A stretch of 64,000 nucleotides of DNA from a bacterium. Its GTDB lineage: Bacteria; Myxococcota_A; Bradymonadia; UBA7976; UBA1532. Of this stretch, positions 41,004 through 49,936 are shown piece after piece. Both the position numbers and the translations under genes were made by a program. The DNA lies in assembly GCA_030427205.1 (NCBI GenBank), contig JAUHXC010000001.1:682001-746000 (forward strand), given 5' to 3'. Positions within the stretch are counted from its first letter, which is position 1. Each line of letters begins with the position of its first letter. The notes under the pieces are model-generated. The model was given only the letters and a program-made list of their open reading frames with translations, had not been told where the DNA came from and did no database searches.

Positions 41004-42335
41004 GTGAAGGAGATCTGGGACGAAGCGCTCGCGTCGATTCGCGCGCGAGTGACCGACGAGAACTACGCCACCTACTTCCACCCGCTGCGCTTCGGGCGGG
41101 TCGAGGGCGAGGCGCTGGTGCTCGAGGTCGACGATCCGTTCTTCGGCGATTGGGTTCAGCTGCATTATCGCGACCTGATCGACGGCGCGGTGCGCGAGGC
41201 GGCGGGCCGGGCGCTGTCGGTCCAGGTGGTCGCCGCGCCCCGGCCGGCGCCGCCGCCGGCCCCCGAGCCGGCCCCGGTGGTCGCGCCGCCGCCGCCGCGG
41301 GATCCGATCTTCCAGTTCCCGCTCAACCCGCACTACACCTTCGATACCTACGTGGTGGGGCCGGCCAACGAGATGGCGCACGCCGCCTCGCTCGCGGTGG
41401 CCGGTGAGCCGGCCCGGGCCTACAACCCGCTCTTCGTCTACGGCGGCACCGGCCTGGGCAAGACCCACCTGCTGCACGCCATCGCCGGTCAGCTCAAGGC
41501 CCGCGATCCGGCGGTGCGCATCGCCTACGTCAGCGCCGAAGAGTTCACCAACCAGGTGATCAAGAGCATCCAGCGGCAGCAGATGGACGCGTTCCGCGCG
41601 CGCTATCGCAGTCAATGCGACGTGCTGCTGATGGACGACGTGCACGTGCTCGCCGGCAAGGAGCGCACCCAGGAGGAGTTCTTCTACACCTTCAACGCGC
41701 TGCACGCCGCCCGGAAGCAGATCGTGCTGACCAGCGACAAGACGCCCGGCGAGATCCAGCACCTCGAAGAGCGGCTGCGCTCCCGCTTTCAGTGGGGGCT
41801 GATCACGGACATCAAGCCGCCGCAGTTCGAGACCCGGGTCGCGATCCTGCAGTGCAAGGCCGAGCGGGACGGCATCGAGCTGCCCGAGAAGGTGGCCTTC
41901 TACCTCGCCCGGCTCGTGCGGGCCAACGTGCGCGAGCTCGAAGGGGCCCTCATCCGGCTGTCGGCCTACGCCAGCCTGCAGCGGCGGCCGCTGACGGTGG
42001 CCTTCGCCGAGGAGGCCCTGCGCGACATCATCGAGCAGCGCAGCCGCGCGGTCACCGTCGACTCGATCATCAAGATGGTCGCCGAGCACTACGACGTGCG
42101 CCCCGGCGACCTGCGCGGCCCGCGACGCCATCGGCTGGTCTCCCACCCGCGCAGCGTCGCGATGTACCTCTGCCGCAAGCATACCCAGGCGTCCTATCCC
42201 CAGATCGGGCGCGGCTTCGGCGGCAAGGATCACTCGACGGTGATCGCCGCCTGCCGCAAGGTGACCCGCAACATGGAGCAGGACGGCACGCTGCGCGGCG
42301 AGGTCGAGCTGCTCGAGCGCAAGCTGCCCGGCTGA
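41004..42335 (+). CDS. dnaA: Chromosomal replication initiator DnaA
   Basis: 443 residues. Domain I begins KEIWDEALASIRARVTDENY; a Pro-rich domain II follows. AAA+ domain III starts NPHYTFDTYVVGPANEMAHA with Walker A GGTGLGKTH and Walker B LLMDDVHVL. Domain IV carries the DnaA-box helix (QIGRGFGGKDHSTVIAAC). GTG 41004 fits the usual domain I start; GTG 40989 is five codons earlier and the frame is open to 40692, but that extension has no DnaA similarity. Four copies of a 14-bp unit span its stop codon. Confidence 0.97.
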   Translation: MKEIWDEALASIRARVTDENYATYFHPLRFGRVEGEALVLEVDDPFFGDWVQLHYRDLIDGAVREAAGRALSVQVVAAPRPAPPPAPEPAPVVAPPPPRDPIFQFPLNPHYTFDTYVVGPANEMAHAASLAVAGEPARAYNPLFVYGGTGLGKTHLLHAIAGQLKARDPAVRIAYVSAEEFTNQVIKSIQRQQMDAFRARYRSQCDVLLMDDVHVLAGKERTQEEFFYTFNALHAARKQIVLTSDKTPGEIQHLEERLRSRFQWGLITDIKPPQFETRVAILQCKAERDGIELPEKVAFYLARLVRANVRELEGALIRLSAYASLQRRPLTVAFAEEALRDIIEQRSRAVTVDSIIKMVAEHYDVRPGDLRGPRRHRLVSHPRSVAMYLCRKHTQASYPQIGRGFGGKDHSTVIAACRKVTRNMEQDGTLRGEVELLERKLPG

Positions 42336-42378
42336 CGCTGCCCGGCTGACGCTGCCCGGCTGACGCTGCCCGGCTGAC
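42323..42378 (+). repeat. Four tandem 14-bp repeats across the dnaA stop codon
   Basis: GCTGCCCGGCTGAC is repeated four times without mismatch. The first copy contains the last dnaA codons and its TGA; the others lie downstream. Fourteen is not a multiple of three, so the copies are in different frames relative to dnaA. This looks like recent slippage or a regulatory iteration at the 3' end. Confidence 0.97.
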
Positions 42379-42424
42379 GCTCTCCGATCGGCGCCTCGAC
42401 CCTCGCCGACGCGCCGGGCGCGGC

Positions 42425-43318
42425 CTACTCGACCGGCGTCAGCCGACTCCACGGAAACATGCCGCCGCAGCCGCCCTCTGCCGGCGCGCTCGCGTCGGCG
42501 CCGGCCGCCCGCGCGCTGGCCGCGTCCGGCGCGTCGTAGGCGCTCTGGCATTGATAGAGCGTATCGTCGACCGTGACCCAGTCGAAGCGGCTCCACAGGC
42601 CCGGGCTGAACCCGTTGCCGGCGTCGTTGTGGGCCACCGCCCAGCCCGTCGCGCCGTCGCCGCCCACCGCGGTGAAGACGAACCGGCTCGCGTCATCACC
42701 CTCGCCGATCTGCCAGCCGCCCGCGGTCACCGTATGCGCGCCGTCGAAGTCGTCGCTGTAGGCGCCGACGATGGCCGGCGGCTGCGCGGGCGTCAGGCCG
42801 CTCCACGGAAAACCGCCGCAGCCGCCCACCGCTGGATCGGCCGGGTCGGGGTCGTCAGCGGCGGCAGCGTCGGCGGCCGTGTCGGCGTCGAAGGCCGGCT
42901 GGCAGTACCACAGGCGCCCGTCGGCGAAGGTCCAGTCGTAGCGGCTCCACTTGTCGGCGGCGAACGGATGGTCGGCGGCGTTCTGGCCGATGGCGACCCG
43001 GGCGGCGTTGTCGACGGCGGTCAGCGCGGTGACGCTGGGCGTATCGTCGGCGCCCTGGGTCCACTGCCCGTCGATGAGGTGGGGGATGTCGTAGTCGTCG
43101 ATGTAGGACCCGGCGATATCGACCGCGTCGACCTCGCCCTCGCCTTCTCCCTCACCCTCGCCTTCGCCCTCGCCACCGTCGGATTCGACGCCGCTGTCCA
43201 CCAGCGCGCTGTCGGCGGGATCGCCGCCGCCGTCGTCGGGCTCGCAGCCGAGCAGAAGCGCGCCGCAGGCCAGCAGGGCCAGGATTCGAGCGCCGAGTGG
43301 GTATCCGGTATCGCGCAT
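42425..43318 (-). CDS. Lipoprotein with duplicated YCQ/GGCG domain and short Gly-Glu linker
   Basis: 297 residues: signal peptide with lipobox (ALLLGC, about Cys25), a linker with seven Gly-Glu repeats, then two copies of a domain of about 100 residues. Copy one runs IAGSYIDDYDIPHL to GGCGGFPWSGLTP and copy two IVGAYSDDFDGAHT to GGCGGMFPWSRLTP. Both share WSR[Y/F]DW, L[W/Y]xCQ and the GGCGG cysteine, giving two cysteines per copy. Similar domains occur singly in lipoproteins of Leptospira and Myxococcota (from memory). Function unknown. GGAGG precedes the ATG. Divergent from the cobalamin-importer operon. Confidence 0.83.
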   Translation of the reverse strand: MRDTGYPLGARILALLACGALLLGCEPDDGGGDPADSALVDSGVESDGGEGEGEGEGEGEGEVDAVDIAGSYIDDYDIPHLIDGQWTQGADDTPSVTALTAVDNAARVAIGQNAADHPFAADKWSRYDWTFADGRLWYCQPAFDADTAADAAAADDPDPADPAVGGCGGFPWSGLTPAQPPAIVGAYSDDFDGAHTVTAGGWQIGEGDDASRFVFTAVGGDGATGWAVAHNDAGNGFSPGLWSRFDWVTVDDTLYQCQSAYDAPDAASARAAGADASAPAEGGCGGMFPWSRLTPVE

Positions 43319-43365
43319 GATGGGGCCTCCAGGTTTGCGGGGGCGCGCCTTAACATGGGCATCAG

Positions 43366-43399
43366 GGTTGGACAACCGGGTTGTACAAGAACTGGTACA
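43366..43399 (+). promoter_or_regulatory. Operator-like repeats between divergent lipoprotein and B12-importer genes
   Basis: Three perfect palindromes overlap or adjoin: GGTTG-GA-CAACC (43366-43377), CAACC-G-GGTTG (43373-43383) and TGTAC-N8-GTACA (43382-43399). The first two also form a direct repeat GGTTG[G/T]ACAA spaced 13 bases. The last lies between the -35 and -10 of the candidate importer promoter, a position suited to a repressor. Confidence 0.55.
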
Positions 43400-43407
43400 G
43401 GTATTAT
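43381..43407 (+). promoter_or_regulatory. Candidate promoter of the B12-importer operon
   Basis: TTGTAC (43381-43386), a short 15-base spacer and TATTAT (43402-43407). The -10 ends ten bases before the chosen ATG, so the transcript would have almost no leader. The short spacer suggests activation or a special sigma requirement. No cobalamin riboswitch fits in the 99-base gap. Confidence 0.45.
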
Positions 43408-43417
43408 GCAAAGCGCC

Positions 43418-44344
43418 ATGTCAGCCCCCACTCCACGTTCGGCCGTCCGCCCCGTCGCCGGGCTCGGCCCGCTGCTCGGCGTCTTGTTCTGCGCGCTGTC
43501 GCTCGGCTGTGGCGACCGCCCGCAGCCGAGCGAGCCTGCGCCGACGCCCGCCGGCGGCATCACGCTCACCGACGACGCCGGGCGCACCGTGCGGCTCGCC
43601 GGGCCGGCGCAGCGCGTGCTCTCCCTGGCCCCGTCCCATACCGAGCTGGTCTTCGCCCTCGGCGCCGGTGAGCGGCTCGTCGGGCGCACGCCTGCCTGCG
43701 ACCACCCGGCGGCGGCCGCCGCCGTACCCGCGGTGGGCAACCTCTTTCCGCCGGACTACGAGCGCATCGTCGGCGCCGCGCCCGACCTGGTGCTGATGCT
43801 CGACGGGCAGGTGGACGTGCGCCGGCGGCTCGAGGGCCAGGGCCTGACCGTCGCGGTCGTGCAGCCGCGCGGGCTGGCCGACGTGGCCGACGCCATGCGC
43901 ACCATCGGCGCCTTGTTGGGGGTCGACGGCGCGTCGCTGGCCGCCCGCTTCGAGGCCGACCTCGCCGCCGCCACCCGCAGCGCCGCGGCAGACGCGCCGC
44001 GGGTCTTCTACGAGGTGGGGATGGATCCGCTCTTCGGTGCGGGGCCCGGCGGCTTCATCGGCGACCTCATCCGGCGGGCCGGCGCGCGCAACGCCCTCGG
44101 CGGCGAGGCGGAGTGGCCCCGGGTCAGCACCGAGCAGCTCATCGCCGGGGCGCCCGATCTGATCGTGGTCGGCTCGGCCGAACGCCGCACGCGCATCATG
44201 GCCGAGCCGCCGCCCGGCTGGACCGCGCTGCCGGCGGTGAAGCGCGGCCGGATCGCCGCGGTGCCCGACCCCGACATCTTCAACCGGCCCGGGCCGCGGG
44301 TGCTCGACGCGCTGCGCTGGCTGGCCGCCGAGGTCGCCCGATGA
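43418..44344 (+). CDS. btuF: Cobalamin/siderophore-type ABC substrate-binding lipoprotein (BtuF-like)
   Basis: 308 residues: signal peptide with lipobox (LSLGC), then the class III binding-protein fold (RVLSLAPSHTELVFALGAGE; RLVGRTPACDHPAAA; NLFPPDYERIVGAAPDLVLM; FYEVGMDPLFGAGPGGFIGD). These blocks match BtuF-like cobalamin binders rather than most ferric-siderophore binders. ATG 43418 is chosen; ATG 43406 overlaps the -10 element. Followed by coupled permease, ATPase and propeller lipoprotein genes. The ligand is inferred, not proven. Confidence 0.85.
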   Translation: MSAPTPRSAVRPVAGLGPLLGVLFCALSLGCGDRPQPSEPAPTPAGGITLTDDAGRTVRLAGPAQRVLSLAPSHTELVFALGAGERLVGRTPACDHPAAAAAVPAVGNLFPPDYERIVGAAPDLVLMLDGQVDVRRRLEGQGLTVAVVQPRGLADVADAMRTIGALLGVDGASLAARFEADLAAATRSAAADAPRVFYEVGMDPLFGAGPGGFIGDLIRRAGARNALGGEAEWPRVSTEQLIAGAPDLIVVGSAERRTRIMAEPPPGWTALPAVKRGRIAAVPDPDIFNRPGPRVLDALRWLAAEVAR

Positions 44345-45348
44345 CCGACCGCGCACGGGGCCCGGCGGGCCTCGCGGTGGCCGGCCTGCTGCTCGTCGCC
44401 GCGGCGGCGTGGGCGGCGGTGGTCGGCCCGGTCTCGATCCCGCTCGACGAGGTCGTGCGCCTGCTGCTGGGCGGTGAGGCGCACGGCGGCGCGGTCGACC
44501 ACGGGGCGGTGCTGTGGGCGGTGCGCCTGCCGCGCATCGCCCTGGGCATGCTGGTCGGCGCGGCCCTGGCCAGCGGCGGCGCGGCGCTGCAAGGGCTCTT
44601 TCGCAACCCGCTGGCCGACCCGTACGTGCTGGGCATCGCCTCGGGCGGCGGGCTCGGCGCGGCGGTGGTGCTGCTGCTGGCCGGGCAGGGGCAGGTGGCG
44701 CCGGGCTGGGTCCCGCCGGCCGCGTTCGCCGGCGCCGCCGTCGCCGCGTTCGCGGTGCACGGGCTGGCCTGGCGCGCCGGGCGGCTGCCGCTGGCGGCGG
44801 TGCTGCTGGCGGGGGTCGCGGTGGGCCTGATCGGCTCGGCGGGCGTCTCACTGGTGCTCGTGCTGGCCGAGACCCGGGCCGGCGACATCGTGCAGTGGCT
44901 GCTCGGCGATCTGGGCGGCCATGGCTGGTCGGCGGTGGCCGCCGTCGCGCTGGCGGTGGGCCCGGCGCTCGCGGTGCTCTTCGCCCATACCCGCACCATG
45001 GACGCGCTGCTGCTCGGCGAAGACTCGGCCGCCGGGCTGGGCATCGACGTCACCCGGGCCAAGTGGTGGATCCTGGGCGCCGTCTCGCTGGCGGTCGGCG
45101 GCGCGGTCGCCTTCTGCGGGCTCATCGGCTTCGTCGGCCTGATCGTGCCCCATGGGGTGCGCATCCTGACCGGCGGACGCCATCGCTGGCTGGTGCCCAT
45201 CTCGGCGGTGGCCGGGGCGGCGGTGCTCGTCGCCGCCGATACCGTCGCCCGCACCGCGCTGCCCGATCGGGCGCTGCCGGTGGGCGTCGTCACCGGCTGC
45301 ATCGGCGGGCCGTTTTTTCTCTACCTGCTGCGGCGGAGCCTGCGATGA
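44341..45348 (+). CDS. btuC: FecCD-family ABC permease (BtuC-like)
   Basis: 335 residues with about ten membrane helices and FecCD/BtuC signatures: [40 protein letters not shown] and [23 protein letters not shown] overlaps the binding-protein stop by four bases. It forms the membrane channel of the importer. FecCD permeases carry cobalamin, haem or siderophores; specificity follows the neighbouring proteins. Confidence 0.93.
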   Translation: MTDRARGPAGLAVAGLLLVAAAAWAAVVGPVSIPLDEVVRLLLGGEAHGGAVDHGAVLWAVRLPRIALGMLVGAALASGGAALQGLFRNPLADPYVLGIASGGGLGAAVVLLLAGQGQVAPGWVPPAAFAGAAVAAFAVHGLAWRAGRLPLAAVLLAGVAVGLIGSAGVSLVLVLAETRAGDIVQWLLGDLGGHGWSAVAAVALAVGPALAVLFAHTRTMDALLLGEDSAAGLGIDVTRAKWWILGAVSLAVGGAVAFCGLIGFVGLIVPHGVRILTGGRHRWLVPISAVAGAAVLVAADTVARTALPDRALPVGVVTGCIGGPFFLYLLRRSLR

Positions 45349-46142
45349 GCCCGCCCGCCCTCGAAGCGCGCGGCATCGCGGCGGCCTACGGCATCGCGCC
45401 GGGGCTCGACCTCGCCGTGCCGCAAGGCGGCATCACCGGCCTCGTCGGGCCCAACGGCGCCGGCAAGTCGACCCTGCTCGGCTGCCTCGCGGGGCGTCTG
45501 CGACCGACCGCCGGCGAGATCACACTGTTCGGCGAGCGCCTCGACCGCCGCGACCGCCGCGCGCTGGCCCGCACCCTCGCGCTGATGCCCCAGGAGGAGC
45601 CCCGCCCGGACGGCTTCACCGTGCGCGACGTCGTCGAGCTGGGCCGGCTGCCGTATCTGGGGCGCTTCGGGCGCCTGAGCGACGCCGATCGCGAGGCGGT
45701 GCACGCCGGCATGTCGCTGGCCGGGGTCGAGGCCTTCGCCGCGCGCCCGATCGACAGCCTCAGCGGCGGAGAGTACCAGCGGGTGCGCATCGCCCGGGCG
45801 CTGGCCCAGGAGCCGCGGGTCCTGCTGCTCGACGAGCCCGAGGCCCACCTCGACCTGGGCCATCGCAGCGCGCTGATGGCGTTGCTGGCCCGGGCCAACC
45901 GGCGGCGCGGGCTGACCGTCGTCGCCGCCCTGCACGCGCTCGACGTCGCGGCGCTCTACTGCGATCGCATCGTCTTGATGGACCGCGGGCGCATCATCGC
46001 GAGCGGGCCGCCGGCCGCGGTGCTCACCGCCGAGCGGCTGGGCGCGGTCTACGGCAGCCCGGTCTGGGTCGAGCCCGGCCCCGACAGCCGCCTGCGGCTG
46101 GGGCCCGTGCGCACGGAGAGCCCCCTGGAGGAGCAGACATGA
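45345..46142 (+). CDS. btuD: ABC importer ATPase (BtuD-like)
   Basis: 265 residues. Walker [13 protein letters not shown], signature [17 protein letters not shown], Walker [13 protein letters not shown] and the switch His in [11 protein letters not shown] are complete. The FecE/BtuD-type [20 protein letters not shown] block is present. Four-base overlaps on both sides link it to the permease and the propeller lipoprotein. Confidence 0.93.
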   Translation: MSPPALEARGIAAAYGIAPGLDLAVPQGGITGLVGPNGAGKSTLLGCLAGRLRPTAGEITLFGERLDRRDRRALARTLALMPQEEPRPDGFTVRDVVELGRLPYLGRFGRLSDADREAVHAGMSLAGVEAFAARPIDSLSGGEYQRVRIARALAQEPRVLLLDEPEAHLDLGHRSALMALLARANRRRGLTVVAALHALDVAALYCDRIVLMDRGRIIASGPPAAVLTAERLGAVYGSPVWVEPGPDSRLRLGPVRTESPLEEQT

Positions 46143-47962
46143 AGCGCACCCTCAGCGGCGCAGCGTTGGCCCCGGTATTGGCCCTGTCGTCGGCCCTGCT
46201 GTTGACCCTGGTCTGGGGCTGCGAGGGGCCCGCCGAGGCGCCGCCGCCCGCCGAGCCGGGCGTATTCGACCACCCCCAGGCGCTGCTCTTCGTCGACGGG
46301 CTCCTGGTGGTGGCCAACAGCGGCTTCCGCCACGGCGGCCCCGACGCCTGGGCGCCGGGATCGCTGACCGTTCTCGACCCCACCACCGGTGCGGTGCGGG
46401 CGCGCATCCCGACCAGTCGGCCCAACCCGCAGGCCCTGCGGCGGCACGGCGACTGGCTCTACGTCGTCGATACGGGCCCGCTGGATCTCGGCGATGCACC
46501 GCAGGCCGGCGGCGAGGGCGCGATCGACATCTTCCACGTCGCCGGGCTCGCCGAGGGCCGGGCGCCGGCGACCACGCACATCCTGCCGCCCGCTCCCGCC
46601 GACCGTCGCCTGGGCGCGCCGGTCGACCTGGCGGTGCGCGGCGAGCGGGTCGTGATCACCTCCGCCGTCGCCGACATCGCCTGGGTGCTCGACCGCGCCC
46701 GCGGCGCCTGGGCCCGCGGACCGGCCGATCCGATCCGGCTCGGCGACGAGGTCTCGCTGGGGCTGGGCGCGGTGCGCCCGTGGGCCGGCGGCTTCGCGCT
46801 GGTCGACTTCAACGCCGACCGGCTGCACCTGCTCGGCCCGACGGGCATACCCAGCGGCTGCGCCATCGAGCTGGGCGAGCACCCCGACGTCTTCGAAGGC
46901 GTCGGCGCGCCGGTCGTCGCCGGGGCGACGCTGTACGCGCTGGCGAGCCACGCGGGGCTCATCCGGGCGGTCGAGCTCGACGACCTCGCCGACGACTGCG
47001 CGGCGCCGGTGCGGACGGTCGCCCGCGGGCTGGGGCAGGTGCCCAACGACATGGCGCTGCACGACGGGCGGCTCTTCGTCGTCGCCTCGGGGGACAACGC
47101 GGTGCGGGCCTACGATCCGGCCGACGGCCGCCGGACCGGCGAGTGGCTGCTGCCGGTGAACAGCAACCCGTTCTCGGTGGCGTTCGACGGGCGGACCATG
47201 GCCGTCAGCGAGTGGGCCGCCCACGGCGTCAGCCTGTTCGACCTCGACACCGGCGCCGTGCGGCGGGTCGCGCCGGCGCCCGATCCCGGCGCGCCCGACG
47301 GCGGCCTGCCCCCGCCGGCGTCGGATCCGATGGGCACGCCGAGCCCGGCCGACGTGGTGGTCGACGCCCCCGCGGTCGACGGGCCCTTCGCCGATCCCGA
47401 GCGGGCGGTGAATGGCGTGCGCGGGGCCGGAGCGGGGGCCGGCGGCACCGACGTATTCTCGCTGCCGCCGGACGGCCGGCTGACCCTGCGCTGGTCGGAG
47501 CGGGTGGTGCGCGACGGGCCGGGTATCGACTTCGTGGTCTTCGAGAACCCCTTCCGCCACGGCGGCGGCGTCTTCTTCGACCCGCTGATCGTCGAGCTGT
47601 CCGCCGACGGTGAGCGCTGGTTCACCTGGCCCCACCGGCTGTTGCCCGGTGACGGGGCCACCGAGGATCCGTCGCTGTGGCAGGGGTTCGCCGGGCTGAC
47701 GCCGGTCTGGCTGCACGCCGAAGACAACCCGGTCGACCCGTTCGGCCCCGCCGCCGGCGGCGACGGCTTCGACCTGTCGGCCCTGCCCGACGCCGGCGAG
47801 GCCGGGCGCATCCGCCGGGAGGGGTTTCGCTTCATCCGGCTGGTCTCGGCGGCGGGGCGGGCCGACCCGCAGACCGGCGCGGCTTTTCCCAGCCACCCGG
47901 TCAGCGACGGCCCCGACATCGACGGGGTCTACGGGCGCTGGTTCGACGACGACCCGCGCTGA
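46139..47962 (+). CDS. Beta-propeller lipoprotein fused to a surface domain; BtuG-like, candidate cobalamin capture
   Basis: 607 residues. Lipobox LVWGC (about Cys28). Residues 40-390 form repeated propeller blades ([57 protein letters not shown]). Residues 415-607 contain [31 protein letters not shown] and FRFIRLVSA, resembling a surface-protein domain found near B12-uptake genes in Bacteroidetes. BtuG there is a propeller lipoprotein that binds B12 tightly. Coupling to btuD-like supports the same role. The binding role is inference. Confidence 0.75.
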   Translation: MKRTLSGAALAPVLALSSALLLTLVWGCEGPAEAPPPAEPGVFDHPQALLFVDGLLVVANSGFRHGGPDAWAPGSLTVLDPTTGAVRARIPTSRPNPQALRRHGDWLYVVDTGPLDLGDAPQAGGEGAIDIFHVAGLAEGRAPATTHILPPAPADRRLGAPVDLAVRGERVVITSAVADIAWVLDRARGAWARGPADPIRLGDEVSLGLGAVRPWAGGFALVDFNADRLHLLGPTGIPSGCAIELGEHPDVFEGVGAPVVAGATLYALASHAGLIRAVELDDLADDCAAPVRTVARGLGQVPNDMALHDGRLFVVASGDNAVRAYDPADGRRTGEWLLPVNSNPFSVAFDGRTMAVSEWAAHGVSLFDLDTGAVRRVAPAPDPGAPDGGLPPPASDPMGTPSPADVVVDAPAVDGPFADPERAVNGVRGAGAGAGGTDVFSLPPDGRLTLRWSERVVRDGPGIDFVVFENPFRHGGGVFFDPLIVELSADGERWFTWPHRLLPGDGATEDPSLWQGFAGLTPVWLHAEDNPVDPFGPAAGGDGFDLSALPDAGEAGRIRREGFRFIRLVSAAGRADPQTGAAFPSHPVSDGPDIDGVYGRWFDDDPR

Positions 47963-47974
47963 GCGCGCGCCGGA

Positions 47975-49300
47975 TCAGGGCGAGCCGGGGGCGTCGGCCG
48001 GCGGCGGCGGATCGACCGGCGCGCTGAAGAGCGCGATGCCCGCCGCGACGAGGGCGAGGGCGACGATGACGCCGGCGATCAGCAGGACCCGCCGCTGCTG
48101 GCGCCGATGCTCGGCCTCCGGATCACGGGTCACCAGCCGTTTGTAGTAGCCCGCGCGGTCTTCGAGCACCGCCGGGCCGTCGTCCGCCGCGCCGCGGGGG
48201 CCGTTGCGCACGACCGCGACCGGCGGCGGCGGGCGGCGGCGCGGGCCGGTGGGCGTCGCCGGGGCCGGGGCCGGGGCCGGGGTCGGCGGGCGCACCGCCG
48301 GCATCGCCGGTGACGAGGTGTGGATGATGCGGTGGCCGTCGGTGCCGCGCATCGGGATCTCGGCCGAGCCCGACTGGCGCAGCATCTCGCCGGTGATCAG
48401 CGACGGCGGCAGCGAGACCCCCCGATTGCGCAGCGCCAGCGACTCGAGGGCCACCCGCATCGCCTCCGCGTCGGGAAACCGCTCGCCGGGGTCTTTGGCC
48501 AGCGCGGTGAAGATGACGTCCTGAAACGCCTCGTCGAGCTCGGGGCGGCGCTCGACGAGCGGCGGCGGCGGCTCCTTGATGTGCTTGATGACCAGCGAGA
48601 ACGGGGTCGAGCCGTCGAAGGGCGGGTCGCCGGTCAACATCTCGTAGGCCACCACGCCGAGGCTGTAGAGGTCGCTCTCCGGCCGCGGATCGCCCTCGCC
48701 CTGGGCCTGCTCGGGGGCCATGTACTCCGGGGTGCCGAAGACGATGCCGGTGCGGGTCAGCGCCTCGCCGCCCACCGGCGCCTTGACGATGCCGAAGTCC
48801 ATGATGGTCACGTGCCCCTCGGGGCCGACCATGATGTTGCCCGGCTTCACGTCGCGGTGGACCATGCCCTTCTTGTGGGCGTGCCCCAGCCCGCGGCAGG
48901 CCTGCATGATGATCTGGCGGACCTCTTCGGGGGTGTAGAGCGTGCCCTTGTCGGCCCGATAGTCCTCGAGCCGCTCGGCCACGGTGTGCCCGTCGAGGAA
49001 CTTCATCACGAAGTAGTTGAAGTGCCCCTGACGGCCGGTGTCGTAGACCGGCACCACGTTGGGGTGGTCGAGCACCGCCATCGCCCGGGCCTCGCGGTCG
49101 AAGCGGGCGATGATCTCGTCGTCGGTGCTGAACGCCTCGGGCAGCACCTTGATCGCCACCTTGCGGTCGAGCCGGGTATCGCGGCCGAGATAGACGATGC
49201 CCATGCCGCCGCGCCCGATCTCTTCGAGCACCTCGTAGCGTTCGTTGAAGCGTGTACCCGGGGGGACCGGCGTGTCCGGCGCGAGGCCCGCGTGGCTCAT
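47975..49300 (-). CDS. PknB-type Ser/Thr protein kinase with C-terminal membrane anchor
   Basis: 441 residues. The kinase domain (22-285) has the glycine loop GRGGMGIVYLG, Lys51 in VAIKVL, HRDVKPGN (148-155), DFG (168-170) and the activation-loop TPEYMAPEQAQGEGDPRPES. A Pro/Ala-rich linker leads to one membrane helix (about 403-425) and a 15-residue tail, so it has no extracellular sensor domain. A TATAGT element at 49390-49385 is its candidate -10. Convergent with the propeller lipoprotein, 12 bases apart. Targets unknown. Confidence 0.94.
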   Translation of the reverse strand: MSHAGLAPDTPVPPGTRFNERYEVLEEIGRGGMGIVYLGRDTRLDRKVAIKVLPEAFSTDDEIIARFDREARAMAVLDHPNVVPVYDTGRQGHFNYFVMKFLDGHTVAERLEDYRADKGTLYTPEEVRQIIMQACRGLGHAHKKGMVHRDVKPGNIMVGPEGHVTIMDFGIVKAPVGGEALTRTGIVFGTPEYMAPEQAQGEGDPRPESDLYSLGVVAYEMLTGDPPFDGSTPFSLVIKHIKEPPPPLVERRPELDEAFQDVIFTALAKDPGERFPDAEAMRVALESLALRNRGVSLPPSLITGEMLRQSGSAEIPMRGTDGHRIIHTSSPAMPAVRPPTPAPAPAPATPTGPRRRPPPPVAVVRNGPRGAADDGPAVLEDRAGYYKRLVTRDPEAEHRRQQRRVLLIAGVIVALALVAAGIALFSAPVDPPPPADAPGSP

Positions 49301-49501
49301 ACGGACCCGCCCTTCCCGATGGCGGACGAGACGACCGATGCGACCGGTGCTGGTGTGAAGTCAGACGCCATCTTCCCCTGCCGGACTATACAGCATCATC
49401 CGGGTCGAGACGGATCGCAATTCCCCGATGAGCCGAGCGTGCGTGGGCCGACAGGTCGTGGCGCGGTTGACACGCCGCGGCCCCTGCTCGACCCTGTGCC
49501 C

Positions 49502-49837
49502 ATGGAGCTGCTCGTCGCCATCTGCAAGGACTACCGGGCCGTCGAGGACATCCTCCTCGGCTTCGTCGAACTCGGCATCACCGGCGCGACGGTGCTCGAG
49601 GGGCGGGGCATGGGCCAGATCATCGGCGAGATCCCCATCTTCGCCGGGCTGCGCGGCCTGTTCCCCGGCTCGGTGACCGACTCCCACGTCATCATCACGG
49701 TGACCACCCGCGACCGCGCCCGCGAGGCGATGGGGCTCATCGAGCGCGTCGCCGGGCCGCTCTCCCACCCGGGTACGGGCATCGTCTTCACCGTGCCCAT
49801 CGGCGCGCTCGACGGGCTCAAGCCCGAGCTGCCCTGA
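49502..49837 (+). CDS. PII-like small regulatory protein
   Basis: 111 residues with the ferredoxin-like layout of the PII/CutA group (MELLVAICKDYRAVEDILLG; DSHVIITVTTRDRAREAMGL; GIVFTVPIGALDGLKPELP). It lacks the uridylylated T-loop Tyr motif of GlnB, so it is a PII-like relative, not nitrogen PII itself. Start ATG 49502; GTG two codons upstream is possible. Ligand and target unknown; no ammonium transporter adjoins. Confidence 0.72.
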   Translation: MELLVAICKDYRAVEDILLGFVELGITGATVLEGRGMGQIIGEIPIFAGLRGLFPGSVTDSHVIITVTTRDRAREAMGLIERVAGPLSHPGTGIVFTVPIGALDGLKPELP

Positions 49838-49936
49838 GCGGCGCGCGGGGAATTCGGCGACCCGGGGGCGCGCCGGGCATCGGTTTCTGCTAAGAGCTTC
49901 CCAGCAACCGACCCCCGACCCCACCGAGGATCGATC

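Noticed and set aside
43319-43417. Cobalamin riboswitch before the btuF-like gene
   Set aside because: The gap is only 99 bases and shows no B12-box-like sequence; a riboswitch needs about 200.
49468-49501. TTGACA promoter for the PII-like gene
   Set aside because: TTGACA is followed 17 bases later by GACCCT, not a -10, and the start codon is too close.
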